Under the pieces are notes generated by a model, which had not been told where the DNA came from, ran no database searches, and worked only from the letters and a program-made list of their open reading frames with translations. Below are positions 9,796-23,130 of a stretch of DNA of 42,500 nt, piece by piece; position 1 is the stretch's first letter; each line of letters starts with the position of its first letter. The stretch is taken from positions 350,001-392,500 of the forward strand of contig JACVTC010000132.1 in the NCBI GenBank assembly GCA_016946835.1, written 5' to 3'. A program made the position numbers and the translations under genes. The stretch comes from Neocallimastix lanati (nom. inval.). Its lineage: Eukaryota > Neocallimastigomycota > Neocallimastigomycetes > Neocallimastigales > Neocallimastigaceae.

Positions 9796-10897
9796 TTATT
9801 CAATTAATATAATTATTATTTCTTATTATTATTTAAATTTTAATAAATGGATACAAATCATAAATAGATTAAAATTTTATTATTAATAATGGTTAAAACC
9901 CAGAATTTTAATAAATATCATATCCTAACTCTATGTTATTTTTTTTTTTATTTTTTTATTTTTTTTATTTTTTATTAATTCAAATCATTTTTAATTATTT
10001 ATTAAGATTAGAATATATACTTTGATGATTAAATCAATGGTTGGTTGGTTGGTAAATAAATTACGAAAATTAAATATGATTGTACATCCTTATAAATAGA
10101 TTACAGGATTTTCCATAAACAAATTCTACGCTTTTATTAACCATTTATTATTTCTTAGGATATGATTTTTGATATTTGTTAATTCAGAAAACTATTATTA
10201 TTACTATTATTGTTACCATTATTATTATATCACTATTTTTATTACAACTACTATTTATTTTTCTTATTACTATTACATATAGCTACAACATTTATTTATT
10301 TATTAATTTATTTATTTATTTATTCATTGATTTTTACTATTAATTTTTTTTTTTTTATTTTTTAATACAAATACAAATGATAATTATTTTATTTTTTTTT
10401 TTAATCAATTACATTGATGATGATTCGTATTATTTAATTAGAATTCATAAATTGGTTATTATTATTATTATTATTATTTTTTTTAATCTGAGGTTTTACT
10501 CTATTTCAATTTCAATTTCAATTTCAACAATGAAAATGATAATCAATAAAGTTAATTAAACGAATAAAAAAATTTTTCCAATGTAAACCTCTTTAAATTG
10601 TAATGAATAATATTACAATGTCATTCATTTAATATAAATTAAGATTGCACATCTAATATTAAAATTTTCCATAATGATATTAAACCTAATTTCATAATAA
10701 ATTAAATTAATAGTCATCACCTAAATAGACAGAGTTCAAATTATTTTTACTGGTAAAACAAATAGATTAAAAAAAAAATTTTTTTTTAATGTTAGTATTA
10801 TGGATTTTTCTTTTTGATATAAGAAATTAAATGAATTGTAATAAATATATTAAATAAGAACAAATCATTTTAAGGAATGATAATTAAAATAAATTAA

Positions 10898-10929
<32 letters not shown>

Positions 10930-12690
10930 GAAAAGAAAATAATATGACATATTAATTGTATTAATTATAAAGAAAAGTAAGAAAGAAAAGAAAGAAAATA
11001 TAATATAATAATATGACATATTAATTGTATTAATTATATTCTTTTCTTTTTAAAAAAAAAAAAAAAGTTTTTTATTCTAGTATTCTAGTATTATTACTTA
11101 AAACTTTTTTAAACTATAAATAATAATTAAAGTGTTTTAACTATCATCATAGTATTGTATAAGAAAAAAAATTAAAATAAATAAAAAAAAATCAATTATA
11201 GATAAATAAGTAATTAAATAATTATATAATAGAAAAAAAAAATAGTTGATATCTATTATTATTAATTTATTATTTTTATTATTAAAGAGATAAGAATAAA
11301 TAGTAACATGATGATCACAGTAAGAAAATTATAATATTTAATCATTAAATGATTACCATAAAATTAAATAGAATTAATAAATTATTGTTTTAGTACATAA
11401 TTATTACTAATAGATGAAATTAATAGCCATGAACCATTGAAATAGTTGAAAACTAATTGATCAACTCTTCTCTATATTAAATCATTAGTTAACCCTATAT
11501 ACATACGATAATACAAAATATATTAATTGGTGTATCCTTGAAAAAAAAAAAATTTTTTTTTTTTTTTGAAATCCTCTATCCATTTTTTAGTTTTTTTTTT
11601 CAAAAAAATAATAATATTAATATTAATATTAATAAATAATAAATAATAAAATATATATATTATTATTATTATTAATCCAGTATAATATATATTAGGTACA
11701 AAATATATATATACATTAATATATAAATATAAATAAATAAAAATATATAAAATATAAAAAAAAAAAAAAAAAAGGAATGTGGGTATTTATTAATTCTATA
11801 TATTTAAAAAAAAAATGATAATAATTAAAAAAATTGAACTTTATTTTATAATAAATAAATTCATTTTAATTAGTAAATAGATTAACATGAATAATTATAA
11901 TTCTAATATTTATTAAATAAAACCTTGAAAAAAAAAATAAAAAAAATAAAATAATAATAATTAATAATTAATAAATAATAAATAATAATAAAATTTATTT
12001 ATTAATTTAATTTCATATCAAATGTAGTTTAATTTGTTAAGATTTAAAATTATTTATATTGCTAGGTCACCACCAATATTTAATTAGTTTTAAATTATTA
12101 TTATATAAAATTTATATAAATAATTGAATAGATAGATAGATATATTTTTTTATTCTACATTTTATTTCTTTTTTTTTTTTATTTATTTATTTATTCGTAG
12201 ATAGACCTATATACATAATTTTCTTAAAACATTTTAATCTATTTAATTAAGAGTAATTATTTATCATTAAAATATTAACAAATAAAATTTTTATTTAATT
12301 AAAAAAAAAAAAATAAATAAATAAATAAATTCTAAGAATTTATTAAATAGAAAAAAATTTTATAACAAATAAAAATGAAAAACAAAAACAAAAACAAAAA
12401 AAAATTTAAAAAAATAGAAAATTTTAACACAAACAAAAAAAAATTTTTTTTTATGAATTAAAGTAAAAAAAAAAAAGGAAAGAAAATCTCCAAAAAATAA
12501 AAAAAAAAAAAAATTAATTTACTAAATAAATCTTGTTCAACATAAAATACGATACAAATAAAATTAATAAAGGGGAAATAACAAAATAGAAATCAATATT
12601 CAATAAGCTTTTTTTTATTTATTATTTTTATTAGTATCATAATTATTAATAATTAATTATTAAATTTATTAATTATTAATTTATATATAT
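9796..12690. other. Gene-free AT-rich DNA with short tandem repeats
   Basis: No gene was seen. It holds (TTTA)n at 10293-10323, a hexamer array (TTTCAA)n at about 10503-10528, GAAAA-type purine repeats at 10915-11000, and a long A then T junction at about 11540-11567. The short frame at 10377-10559 is composed of these repeats. Confidence 0.6.
10941..11038. repeat. Direct repeat of AATATGACATATTAATTGTA... (2 copies, third at 15.2 kb)
   Basis: The 19-base word ATTAATTGTATTAATTATA occurs at 10951-10969 and 11020-11038, each time preceded by ATATGACAT and by a purine-rich GAAAG/AAAAG repeat. A third copy lies at 15210-15228 after a related TTATGATAT. Confidence 0.85.
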
Positions 12691-12850
12691 ATATAGGTTG
12701 CTCTTATTAAATTTATTATTTTATTAATTTTTATATATATATATAGGTTGCTCTTATTAAATTTATTAATTTTCTATATATATATAGGTTGCTCTTATTA
12801 AATTTATTAATTTTCTATATATATATAGGTTGCTCTTATTAAATTCCATT
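12680..12850. repeat. Minisatellite around GGTTGCTCTTATTAAATT, four copies
   Basis: An (AT)n stretch followed by AGGTTGCTCTTATTAAATT recurs four times, with GGTTGC starting at about 12696, 12746, 12787 and 12829. Spacing is 50, 41 and 42 bases; the length variation is in the (AT)n and TTATTAATTT parts. The GGTTGCTC core is unusually GC-rich for this neighbourhood and is unchanged in all copies. Confidence 0.93.
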
Positions 12851-14849
12851 GTTAGAGAATTACCTATGATATAAAAATTTAATATCCTATAATGCTTATA
12901 ATGCTTAGTTTTAGGTTTGAACATAAATGAAAATGTTTTGAACATTGTTCCCTTATTTATTCCTATTTATTAAATATTTAAGTTTCAATAAATTATTATT
13001 TTGATTTAAATTAAAAAATGAAAAGGATAACAAACCTTATTACCTAATTAAATTTTACTTTATATCTTTCAATTCTAAAAAGTTTGGTTTAGTTTTTATT
13101 GAATAGTTTTAATTTTTATTTTTTTTTTTTTTTTATAAAGATTAAATTTTATATTATAATTCCACTTTTTTTTTTTAAAAAAAAAAAATAAAAATAAAAA
13201 TAAAATAAAATTATTAATAATTATATTAATATAAATAAAATAGAAATATAATTAAAAGATTCTATATTCATTTCCTTTCTTTTTCTTTTTTTTTTTTTTT
13301 TTTAATAAAAAAAAATGATTAAATTTTTATACTCTAATTCTATTTCTTTTTTTTTTTTTCTAAATAAAAAAAATAATAAATAAATAGTTAAAAACTATTA
13401 ATGATAATTAGAGATGGTATCATTATTTATTAAAAATTCAAATATTATCTATAGTTTTGTTGTTGTTTTAAAACAAATCATAGATCTTTTTTTATATATA
13501 TATATCTATCTATATTATTATATCTATTTTAAAACAAAATAATAAAAAAAAAAAATTTTTTTTAATAGTCCTATAATAAAATAAAATTGTAATAAAAATA
13601 ATATAAAAAATATATTTAATAAAATTCTTAAATAATCTATCCTAAAATGAACATTTTATGATTATAATATGTCTTAATAAATAAAAAAATTGAAATAATA
13701 ATAATAAAAAAATAAATAAATAAATAAATAAATAAATTAAATTAGTATGACATTAATAAATAACTATATTTATTAATAAAATAAATCAATTTTGGAAAAA
13801 AAAAAAAAAAAAAAAAAAAAAAAGATTTCTCATTTTATTAACATTTTATTAAAACAAAAGATAGTGAATAAACCTCAAACAACAACAATCATTTAAAATT
13901 GATTAAACTAAAATTAATGAAATTTATTTATTTTTAATACTATAAAAAAAAATTAAAATAATTAAAAATAATTAAAAATAATTAAAAATAATTAAATAAT
14001 TAAAAACTACCAAAAAAAAAAAATAACATATTAATGATAATTTTATATAACTGATAAACTTTAAATAGTAATCTATTTATTGATAATATATTAAATTTAA
14101 TGAAGTTAAAACTATATCATATATAATAAATGGATCATAAAAGTAATTTTTATATATAAATATTTAAAAAAAAATATATATATACATATATAATTATTTT
14201 TATATTTATATGAGTCTTATATGATTTTATTTAAAAAAATAATTATAGTTAATGCTGTATGAAATGAAATAATTTGATCATAATTACATATTGTTTTGTT
14301 TTTTTATAGTTTTTTTTTTTTTTTTATTTTATAGATATCATGATAATCTCTTATACATTTTTACTTTACTATGACTTTTTTTTTTTTCCATGATTTAAAT
14401 TTTCATTTTTTTTAATTTCATATATATATATCTGATTATGAACGGCGTAAAGATCTTTTTAATGATAAACTGATTATTATTAAAAAAAAAAAAAAAAGTT
14501 TATCTATCATCTAAAGACTTTTTCAAAATTATTTTTTTTTTATTATTATTATTACTATCATTTTAACTAAAAAAAAAAAAAAAAAAAAAATACAAATACT
14601 ACTCTAAAATTTAAAATTATATTGTTTTTTTTTTTTTTTTAAAAAAAAAAAAATATATTTTTTATACTATTTAAACTTTATAGCAGCATTTATTAAGAAT
14701 AAAAAAAAGGTTTTTTTTTTTTTTTTATTGTATTAGTTTCAAAAACCTTATAAAATATATAGATGTAAAAAAAAAAAAAATAAAAATTAAAAAAATAATA
14801 ATAATAATAATTAAGGGAAATTAAAACTTTATTTTTTTTTTTTTTTAAA
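12851..14849. other. Gene-free AT-rich DNA with one small GC-richer patch
   Basis: No gene was seen. T-tracts with A-tracts lie at 13160-13190, 13280-13303 and 13796-13823. A patch at 14431-14484 has more G and C and gives a short protein-like plus-strand frame (SDYERRKDLFNDKLIII) before entering an A-tract. It has no start codon and no recognisable family, so it is not called a gene. Confidence 0.55.
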
Positions 14850-14909
14850 CATTTGAATTCCATTAATTATTATTCATACCATTTGAGTTCCATTAATGAT
14901 TATTCATAC
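14850..14909. repeat. 30-bp tandem duplication
   Basis: Two adjacent 30-base copies beginning CATTTGAATTCCATTAAT and CATTTGAGTTCCATTAAT, both ending in TATTCATAC. They differ at two positions. Confidence 0.88.
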
Positions 14910-17834
14910 TTTTAGATAATTATATCATATAAAAACTTTTATTTTAATTAAAATAATAAATAGTAAAAATAATAAAAAAGTTTGTCAAATTGAAAAAGTC
15001 ATGATATATAACAAAGGCATCATTCATTCCATTATCAATAATAACAAAATAATTGTAGAAAGAATGTTGGATACTTAGCTTAATGTCTTTATTTTATTTT
15101 TATACTGATTTAATTCAATGATAAAGTTGAATAGCAACTATATAGGATAACTAAAATTATTTTAAAAATTCTAATGAATAAAAACTATTATGATATATTT
15201 TTATGATATATTAATTGTATTAATTATAAAAAAAAAAATAAAAAATAAGAAAAAAGATAGAAAATTAAAAAAAAAAAAAAAGTTTTTTAAATTATAAATT
15301 AGTATTTTGATTTTATAAAATTCTTCAAAAAAAAAAATTTTTTTTTTTATTTATATTTACTATAACTACAAAATTTTATTAATTTTATTTTATTTTATTT
15401 ACATTTAAATAAAATAAAATAAAATAAAAAATAAACTCAATATAAAAAATAAAATAAAATAAAATAAAATAAAATAAAATAATAAAAAATATATATATAT
15501 TTTTTTAAATTTTACGAAATATTAAGTTGGATGAAATTATCATTGATTTAATTATTAATTAATTTAAACTTTTTTTATTTTATGTTAAAAAAAAAAATTT
15601 GTATTTATTAAATAGACTACAATATAATATATTATAAAGGATAGAGGATAGGATTATTATAAAAGATAGAGGATTATTATTAAAGGCTATGATTTTAAAT
15701 TAATAAAAAATTTTAATAGATAAAATTTTATATAAAAAAAAAATAATTAAACTTTTTTATTAAAAATTTTTTTTATTAGTTATAAATAAAATTTTTTTTA
15801 TTAATAAATTTTATTAGTTTTATTATAAATAAAATTTTTTTTTATTTATTAAAGGATATTAATATATGATAAATGGTAATAAAGTAAAAGTTTATAGTTG
15901 ATTAATTAAATTAAAAAAATTAATTAAAAAAATTTTTTTTTTTGGATTTAAATGAATTTTATATTTTATGAAATAAAAAATAATAATAACAATAGTTAAT
16001 AATAACAATAGTTAATAATAATTAATAATTAATAATTAATAATAATTAATAATAATAAAATTTATATGATATATTAAATAATGATATATTAAATAATGAT
16101 ATATTAAATAATGATATCAATTAATAAAAAAAAATTAGATATAATATATAATGAAAAAAAAAAAATAAATATAAAATAATAAATACACCTATAATTAATT
16201 AATATAATAATTAAAAAAAATTTTTTTTGAATTTTTTTTTTCTCTATAACATAGTCATGCTTTTTTTTTATTAATTTTGTAGAATTTTTTATTTTTTTTT
16301 TTTCATTTAATATAACTGAAAAAATATTGTTAAAAAAAAAAAAATAGTAATAATAATAATTATAAAACTAAAATATTATCTATCTATATATACCCAAAAC
16401 ATAATAATTATCAATGAGAGGGAAAAAAAAAAAAAAAAAAGAAAATTTTAAATCTTAATAATAACACGAAATTAATGGTAATAAAGTTTAACTAACACAA
16501 GAAAAATAAAAAATAAGATCAAAAATGAATAAAATAAGAAGAGAAGACAAACCAAAAAAAAAATGAATAACAATAAAATTATTTAATTAAAAAAGATTAA
16601 ATTTAATTCCATAATAATTTTAGAGTCATAAGTTGAATTTTAATATAAAAAAAATAAAAAAATAAAATAAAATAAATTCAAAATATTAATTAAAATGATT
16701 TTTTATTTTTATTTTTTTTTTTATTTTTTTTATATTTTTTCATTTATGATCGATATATTATCATACTCTATAAATTAATGATACACATTTCTAAAAAAAA
16801 AAAAAATAATAATAATAATAATAAAAATAAATAATAATTATAAATAATAAAAAAAAGTATCTTATTTTTGATCACTTTATTTTAATTAAATTTAATTATA
16901 ACTTTAAAAAAAAAAAAAAAAAAAAAAAAAGATGACTAACATTTCATTTCTTTTAATGTTTTTTTTTTTTTTATTATTTTATAAGAGACTTTTGATTCCA
17001 TATTAATTTTCTTTTCTTAATATAGTTTAATCCTATTTATAAAAAAAAAAAAAAAAGCAATTAAATTTTGATAGATATTTTATTCTAAATGAATGCCTAT
17101 TATAGCAAAAAAAAAAATTAATAACTAGGTTTAATAAATGATTTCCATAACATATTAAATAAATAGATATAATAATAATATTCAAATATAACAAAATTGA
17201 TATGACTTGAAAAAAAAAAAAAAAAAAAAAAAAAGAGATTAACATAAAAAGAATTAAAAAATATATATATATTCTTACTTTATTCAACTATACTAAAAAA
17301 CAATCACACCACACAATAAATCTTTACTTTTCATTTATATATATATTTTATAATTTTTAAAATAAAATAAAAAAAAAATATATATATATATATACATATT
17401 TTTTTTTATTTTATAAATTTTATTATATATATATATAATGAAATTTTTAATTAATATTTATATTGTAGTAAATTATTCTATAAAGTTTGAATATATATAA
17501 TATATGATAGATTAATACTATTTTTTTTTTTATTTGATTGATCCATTTGATATATATATAAAAATAAATTTTTTTTTTTTTTTGGAGAAATTTTTCTGTA
17601 TACTACAATCAAATATAATATATTTAAGATTTTTATACAAAAAAAAAATACATACATATTCATAATATTATATAGTATATTTAAATTTTTTTTATAAATA
17701 AAGTATTATTCTTAATTAATAACAATATATTATAATATAGTTATCTATATATATAATAGAATATCAATAAAAAAAAATTTATATATATATATATATATAT
17801 AAAAAATGATTTTTAAAATGCTGAGAATAAAATA

Positions 17835-17872
<38 letters not shown>

Positions 17873-18790
17873 AGGTCAAACTTTTCTATCTCTATTGAAA
17901 AAAAAAAAAAAGTATATATACATATTTTTCATCATGATGAGTATTTTATTTTTTTATTTTATATTAACTTTTTTTTTTTTTAAAGCTTTATTTTTCAATG
18001 TCATTTATTTATTTTAATAATATTTATAAATTTATAATAATTTTCTAATTATATTTTTTTTTTTTTTGGTTGAAATTAAACTATTAAATATATTAATTTA
18101 CCATATTTTTATTTTTAATAGTTTATTCCTAAACTTAATGATAAATACCAAAATCATAAATAGTATTAAAATTAATGATGATGATGATGATGAATGATTA
18201 CTATTCTATTATTATTATATATATTTAAAATTTTTTATCTTTTCATTTCCTACCCAAGATCTATTTTAAAAATTCTTATTCATAAACATTAAAAAATATT
18301 TTTATTAAAAAAAAGTATATAAAAAATATTATGAAAAAAAAAATAGAGTCTATAAAATAAATAGAATTAAAACTATTATAAATAAAATTGATTAATAAAT
18401 TAAAAAAAAAATATATATTAAATAATAATAATAATAAATAATAATAATAATAAAAAAGTTTTTTATCACTAGAAACAAAATAAATCAAAATTTTTAATTA
18501 AAAAAGTTTATAATTAGCTTTTTTTTTTTAAACTCAATTTTTTATAAATTAAAAAAAAAAAAATTTTTTAATATTTTTTTTTAAATTTTTATTTTTATTT
18601 TTACTTTTATAAAAAAATAAAATAATAAAATAAAATAATAAAATAAAAAAAAAAAGTAAATCAATACAAAAACTTTAAAAGTTATGATTCATTTTATTAA
18701 AACTTTAAAACTATTTTTAGTACATTTTCAAATTTTATATATGCTATTAACTCTTTTTTTTTTTTTAAAAAAAAAAAAATTTGAAATTAA
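14910..18790. other. Gene-free AT-rich DNA
   Basis: No gene was seen. Contents include AAAAT-type arrays at 15385-15485, AnTn junctions at 15326-15350 and 16209-16225, (AT)n near 17378-17396 and 17775-17801, and an A-tract at 17841-17871. The short minus-strand frames at 17033-17287, 17478-17663 and 18276-18488 are nearly all F, I, Y, N, L and K and follow the base composition. Confidence 0.6.
16066..16118. repeat. 15-bp tandem repeat ATGATATATTAAATA, 3.5 copies
   Basis: Three perfect copies plus the partial ATGATATC. It follows an (AATTAATAATT)-like repetitive stretch at 15980-16060. Confidence 0.9.
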
Positions 18791-18811
18791 ATAAAAAAAA
18801 AAAAAAAAAAA

Positions 18812-18841
18812 ACTAATTTAAATATTTTACATAAAGTTTCA

Positions 18842-18887
<46 letters not shown>

Positions 18888-18970
18888 AATTTAAATATTT
18901 TACATAAAGTTTCAATAAAAAAAAAAAACTAATTTAAATATTTTACATAAAGTTTCAATAAAAAAAAAAA
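18812..18970. repeat. Three-copy minisatellite: core plus variable A-tract
   Basis: The core (CTAATTTAAATATTTTAC then ATAAAGTTTCAAT) occurs at about 18812-18843, 18886-18916 and 18929-18960. The intervening A-tracts differ in length; the first is about 42 A (18844-18885). The design is the same as that of the 2078-2340 repeat. Confidence 0.93.
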
Positions 18971-19030
18971 AAATTTAATTTACTATACTAATTTTTTTAT
19001 ATAGTTTATCTGTTTTTTAAATTTAATTTC

Positions 19031-19061
<31 letters not shown>

Positions 19062-21118
19062 TTTTTTTTTTTTTTATTAGATTATTATGTTATTTTTTTT
19101 TTGTTATTTTATTGTAATTTTATATATATATATATATTTTACATTTTATTATATTAATTTTATACAACTTTATATTTTTATTCAAAAAAATTTTTTTTTT
19201 TTTTATTTTATAAAGTTAAAAAAATTAAATAGAATGATTAATAAAAATGATAATGCTTTTTGAAATTTTAATGATGAATATTTGTATTTTATGATATAAA
19301 TTATAAAATATAATATTTAGGAAAAAAAAAAATTTTTTTTTTATTATTTAAATTTCATGGGTTTATTACTTGCTATGATAAATAGTTTTTATGATTACTA
19401 AATAGTAATAAAATAGATTCCGAGTAGCATCGTTAATTTTATTAATTTCTTTTTAAATTTTTTATTATAAAATTTACTTTTAAATCTTGAAAATGTATTT
19501 TAATATGTATTATAATATCCATTTAAAAAAAAAAAAATCCATAAATAATAATTTAACTAAAATAAAAATACGGATGACCTTTTTCAATACTTAACTCATT
19601 ATTATTGAAAAATTTAGGGCTATGATAAAGGAAGGAAAGTGAATAAAATGGGCATTTAACGAATATTAAATAATAACTTTGTTACTATATTAACAAATTA
19701 GGTGATATTAACTAGTAATATAAAATAAAAAAAAAAAATTAAAAAACATTTTTTTTTTTTTTTTTTTTTTTTTGGTAAAAAAGATTAAATACTACTATAA
19801 ATAGTTATCTAAATATAAACTTTATATATTAATTTATCACTATTAAATTATTAATATATTAAAATATTGTTTATTTCATAAAATACTAATAATAATAAAA
19901 AAAAGTTTAAATTATAGAATTTAAATAATGTTAATTAAAAATTTTTTTTTTTTATTACTCGTATTTTCAAATAGGATAGTGATAAAGTGATATAATTAAC
20001 TAAAAAAAAAATATATATATATATAAGCTTTAGGGTTAATTTTAATCTAACCCCTAATAATAATTAGATTACTTTATTAACTATTTAATCAACTTTAATT
20101 TTTTTTTAATCATTTCATAATTTTCTAATGAATATTACAATTTTATAACTATGATTAAATATTAATATTATAAAAAAAAAAAATAGAAAAGAAAATACAG
20201 TTTAGAGTAAAAAGTAGAAAATTATTATTATTAAAAAAAAAAAAATTTATAGTTTGAGTAGAGTAAAAAGTTAAAAATTACAGCATTAAGATGAAAAGAA
20301 AACTATAAAAGATCAACAGTAATATTTATTAATTACTTGTATCGTCTATCATTATTGTTAAAACAATATTTAAAAATTTAAAAAAAAAAAAGTTTTTATT
20401 ATAATACTAATATATTTAAAGTATTTAAATATATATATATGAATATTATATTTTTTTTTTTTAGTTTTTAAATATAATTAATTATTTTTTAAAAAAAAAT
20501 TGTCTTTTTTTTTTTATTTTTTATTGAAAAAGTAACCTTTTATGAAAAAATTCAACGATTGAGTAATATATACTTTATATATATATTTTTATATATTTTA
20601 TATATTTTATATATATTTTATATATTTTATATATTATATATATATTTTATATATTATATATATATTTTATATATTTTATATATAATATATTAATAATATA
20701 AAATTTCAAAAAAAAAAAAAAAAAAATTCAATTTTTTTTTTTACATAAATCATTTTATTTAATCTACAATTTTATATAAAATACTATAGGACATATATAT
20801 TAATATAAATTTTAATATAAATTAATATATTATCAATTAATTTATAATATATTTAGTATTGATATCCATGGAAGAATTTCAATATTAAATAAAAGTCCAA
20901 AAGTAACCTAAGAAAAAAAAAATTTTTTTTTTTTAATAATAATAATAATAATAAAAATAAAAATAAAAAAAATATAAAAAAAAAAAGTTAAATTCTTATA
21001 AAATTTAATAGTTTAAAGTAAAACTGAATAAATATATATATATATATATTTTTTTTTTTTTTGTTATTTTATTGATTTTAAGGTTATTTTTGATTTAAAA
21101 AAAAAAAGAAAAGAATTT
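18971..21118. other. Gene-free AT-rich DNA
   Basis: No gene was seen. (ATT)n lies at 19034-19060, a T-tract at 19750-19773, and an (AT)n/TTTTATATAT complex array at about 20575-20690. A slightly GC-richer patch at 19565-19690 has no usable frame. Confidence 0.6.
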
Positions 21119-21184
21119 TATTTATTTTAACCTTTTCCACCAACTTTATTCAAGGAGACTTGAAAATTAAAATTGATTTTTTGA

Positions 21185-21218
<34 letters not shown>

Positions 21219-21286
21219 TTTTTTTCATTTATTTATTTTAACCTTTTCCATCAACTTTATTCAGGGTATTTGAAAAAATTAAAATT
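21119..21286. repeat. Imperfect direct repeat of about 55 bp, two copies
   Basis: TTTATTTTAACCTTTTCCA followed by (C/T)CAACTTTATTCA(A/G)GG occurs at about 21119-21155 and 21229-21266. Both copies continue into TTGAAAA and TTAAAATT. A mixed A- and T-tract separates them. Confidence 0.88.
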
Positions 21287-22921
21287 AAACCTTAATATTT
21301 ATTGTATAACATTATAAAATATATATATATATATATATTTATTTTTTTATGTCATCTTTTATTGATTTATGATTTAAAATTTTTTTTTTTTTTTTTTGAT
21401 CTTATTTAAAATATTTATAAAATATTTATTGATTTATTGATTACAATTAATAAATTAAAAATAATGGTTAATAAAGTAAAAGATTTTAAATAATATCTAC
21501 TACTTATAATAAATCCTAAAAGTTAAAAAAATAAATAGACCAAAAAAAAAAAAAAAATTTTTTTGAATTTTAAATAGAGTTAAACATGATATTCATGATT
21601 TAGCCTCTCTATCCCATTCAACAGATAATTTTTTATATATTAAAGAAATATATTTTACCAAATTTTTAAAAATATTTTTTTTTATATATTTGTCTATAGT
21701 TTTTTTTTTTTTAACTTTCTTATACATGTATAAAGTAAATTACAAAAAATAAAGATTCAAAAAAAAATTATTTGGATATAATTATTTGTTTACTTAATCT
21801 TTTTATTTCAACAAAAAAAAAAAAAAGTTTTCATTACAATTTATTAATGACTATTATTCTATTACAAATATCTTTTACTATATATATATATATGTATATT
21901 TTTTTTTTTTGTTTTGTTTTATTTTTTATCTTGAAATAAATCAATATAAATAAATGGATGATTAATATTAAAACTTTTTACAATATGTAAATATATATAT
22001 ATATATTTTTTTTTTAAAAAAAAAGAAGAAAATCAATGAATAAATGAATAATATTATTTCCCGATTTTATTTTATTTTATTTTAATATTTTTTTTGATAG
22101 ATTTTTTAAAATGAAGATAATTAATAAATTTTTTTATTTCCCGATTTTTACTTTAGTTAAGATCAATTTATTTTTTTTTGTATTTTTTTTTTTGTTCTAT
22201 AATAATATAAGTACATAAAAAAAAAATGGGTGGAAAAGAAAAAGGAAAACTTTTATTTTTTTTTTTTTATGACTTTAATAATTTATAATTAAATTTAAAT
22301 AAATATTCAAAGTCTTATTTCAAAATTAAAAAAAAATATATATATATATATTTATATAGTTTTATATAGATAGATAGATATTAATTATAAATAATTAAAT
22401 TATTTATTATTGATGGTAAAATGGTAAAATAAAAAAAAAAAAAAACAAAAAAAAATTTTTTTTTTCTTTTATTTACTAAAAATGGTAAAAAGATTAATTA
22501 AAATTTTTTTTAATATTTCTTATACTAATTAATTATTTTAGAATTAAAACCGAAGCTTAAATATTAGTAAAATAAAATAAAATAAAAATAAAATAAAAAT
22601 TAAATAAAATTAAAAAAAAAAAAGTAGTCCATGCATCCAATATCCAGATTATTTATTTATTCATTTATTGATAATAAAATAAAAAAAATAAAAAAATGAA
22701 AAAATATTAATATATATATTTTTTTATTTATTTATTTATTTTTTTTTTAATATCTTTATTAACTTTTTCTGTATATAAAAAATTATTTATATAAATTAAA
22801 ATAATAAACTAAATATTTTATTTTTTATAAATTTTTTTTTCATTAAAATAATAACTAAATATTAAATATATCAAATATTATTTTAATTATTTAATTATTT
22901 TTTTTTTGTAAAGTATTAAAA
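21287..22921. other. Gene-free AT-rich DNA
   Basis: No gene was seen. A short duplicate ATTTCCCGATTTT appears at about 22056-22068 and 22136-22148, one of the few C-containing words here. (AT)n lies at 21320-21338, and an AnTn junction at about 22447-22464. Confidence 0.6.
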
Positions 22922-22948
22922 ATGGCAACTTCAAGTATTCCATTTAAA
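22922..22948 (+). CDS. Possible isolated first exon (MATSSIPFK) before a GTAAGA donor
   Basis: An ATG in good context (AAAA before, G after) begins nine codons of balanced composition, ended exactly at GTAAGA, a good fungal 5' splice donor. The 27 bases stand out from pure A/T on both sides. I could not find an acceptor and a convincing second exon in the following kilobases, so this may be a chance match, a gene with a long intron, or a broken gene. No family can be named from nine residues. Confidence 0.2.
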
Positions 22949-23099
22949 GTAAGATAAATTTATTAAAAATAATTCTTTTTTTTTTTTTAATATATGCTTT
23001 GTTTAATAATTAATAAATAATAATTAATTAAAATATATAATAATAATAATAATTATTGCTTATTGAAATAACAAGTTAGTAACAAAAACAAAACAAAAC

Positions 23100-23130
<31 letters not shown>

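Noticed and set aside
9545-9886. 113-codon frame with a YSFIHLFI repeat
   Set aside because: It is a direct translation of the 8-bp satellite.
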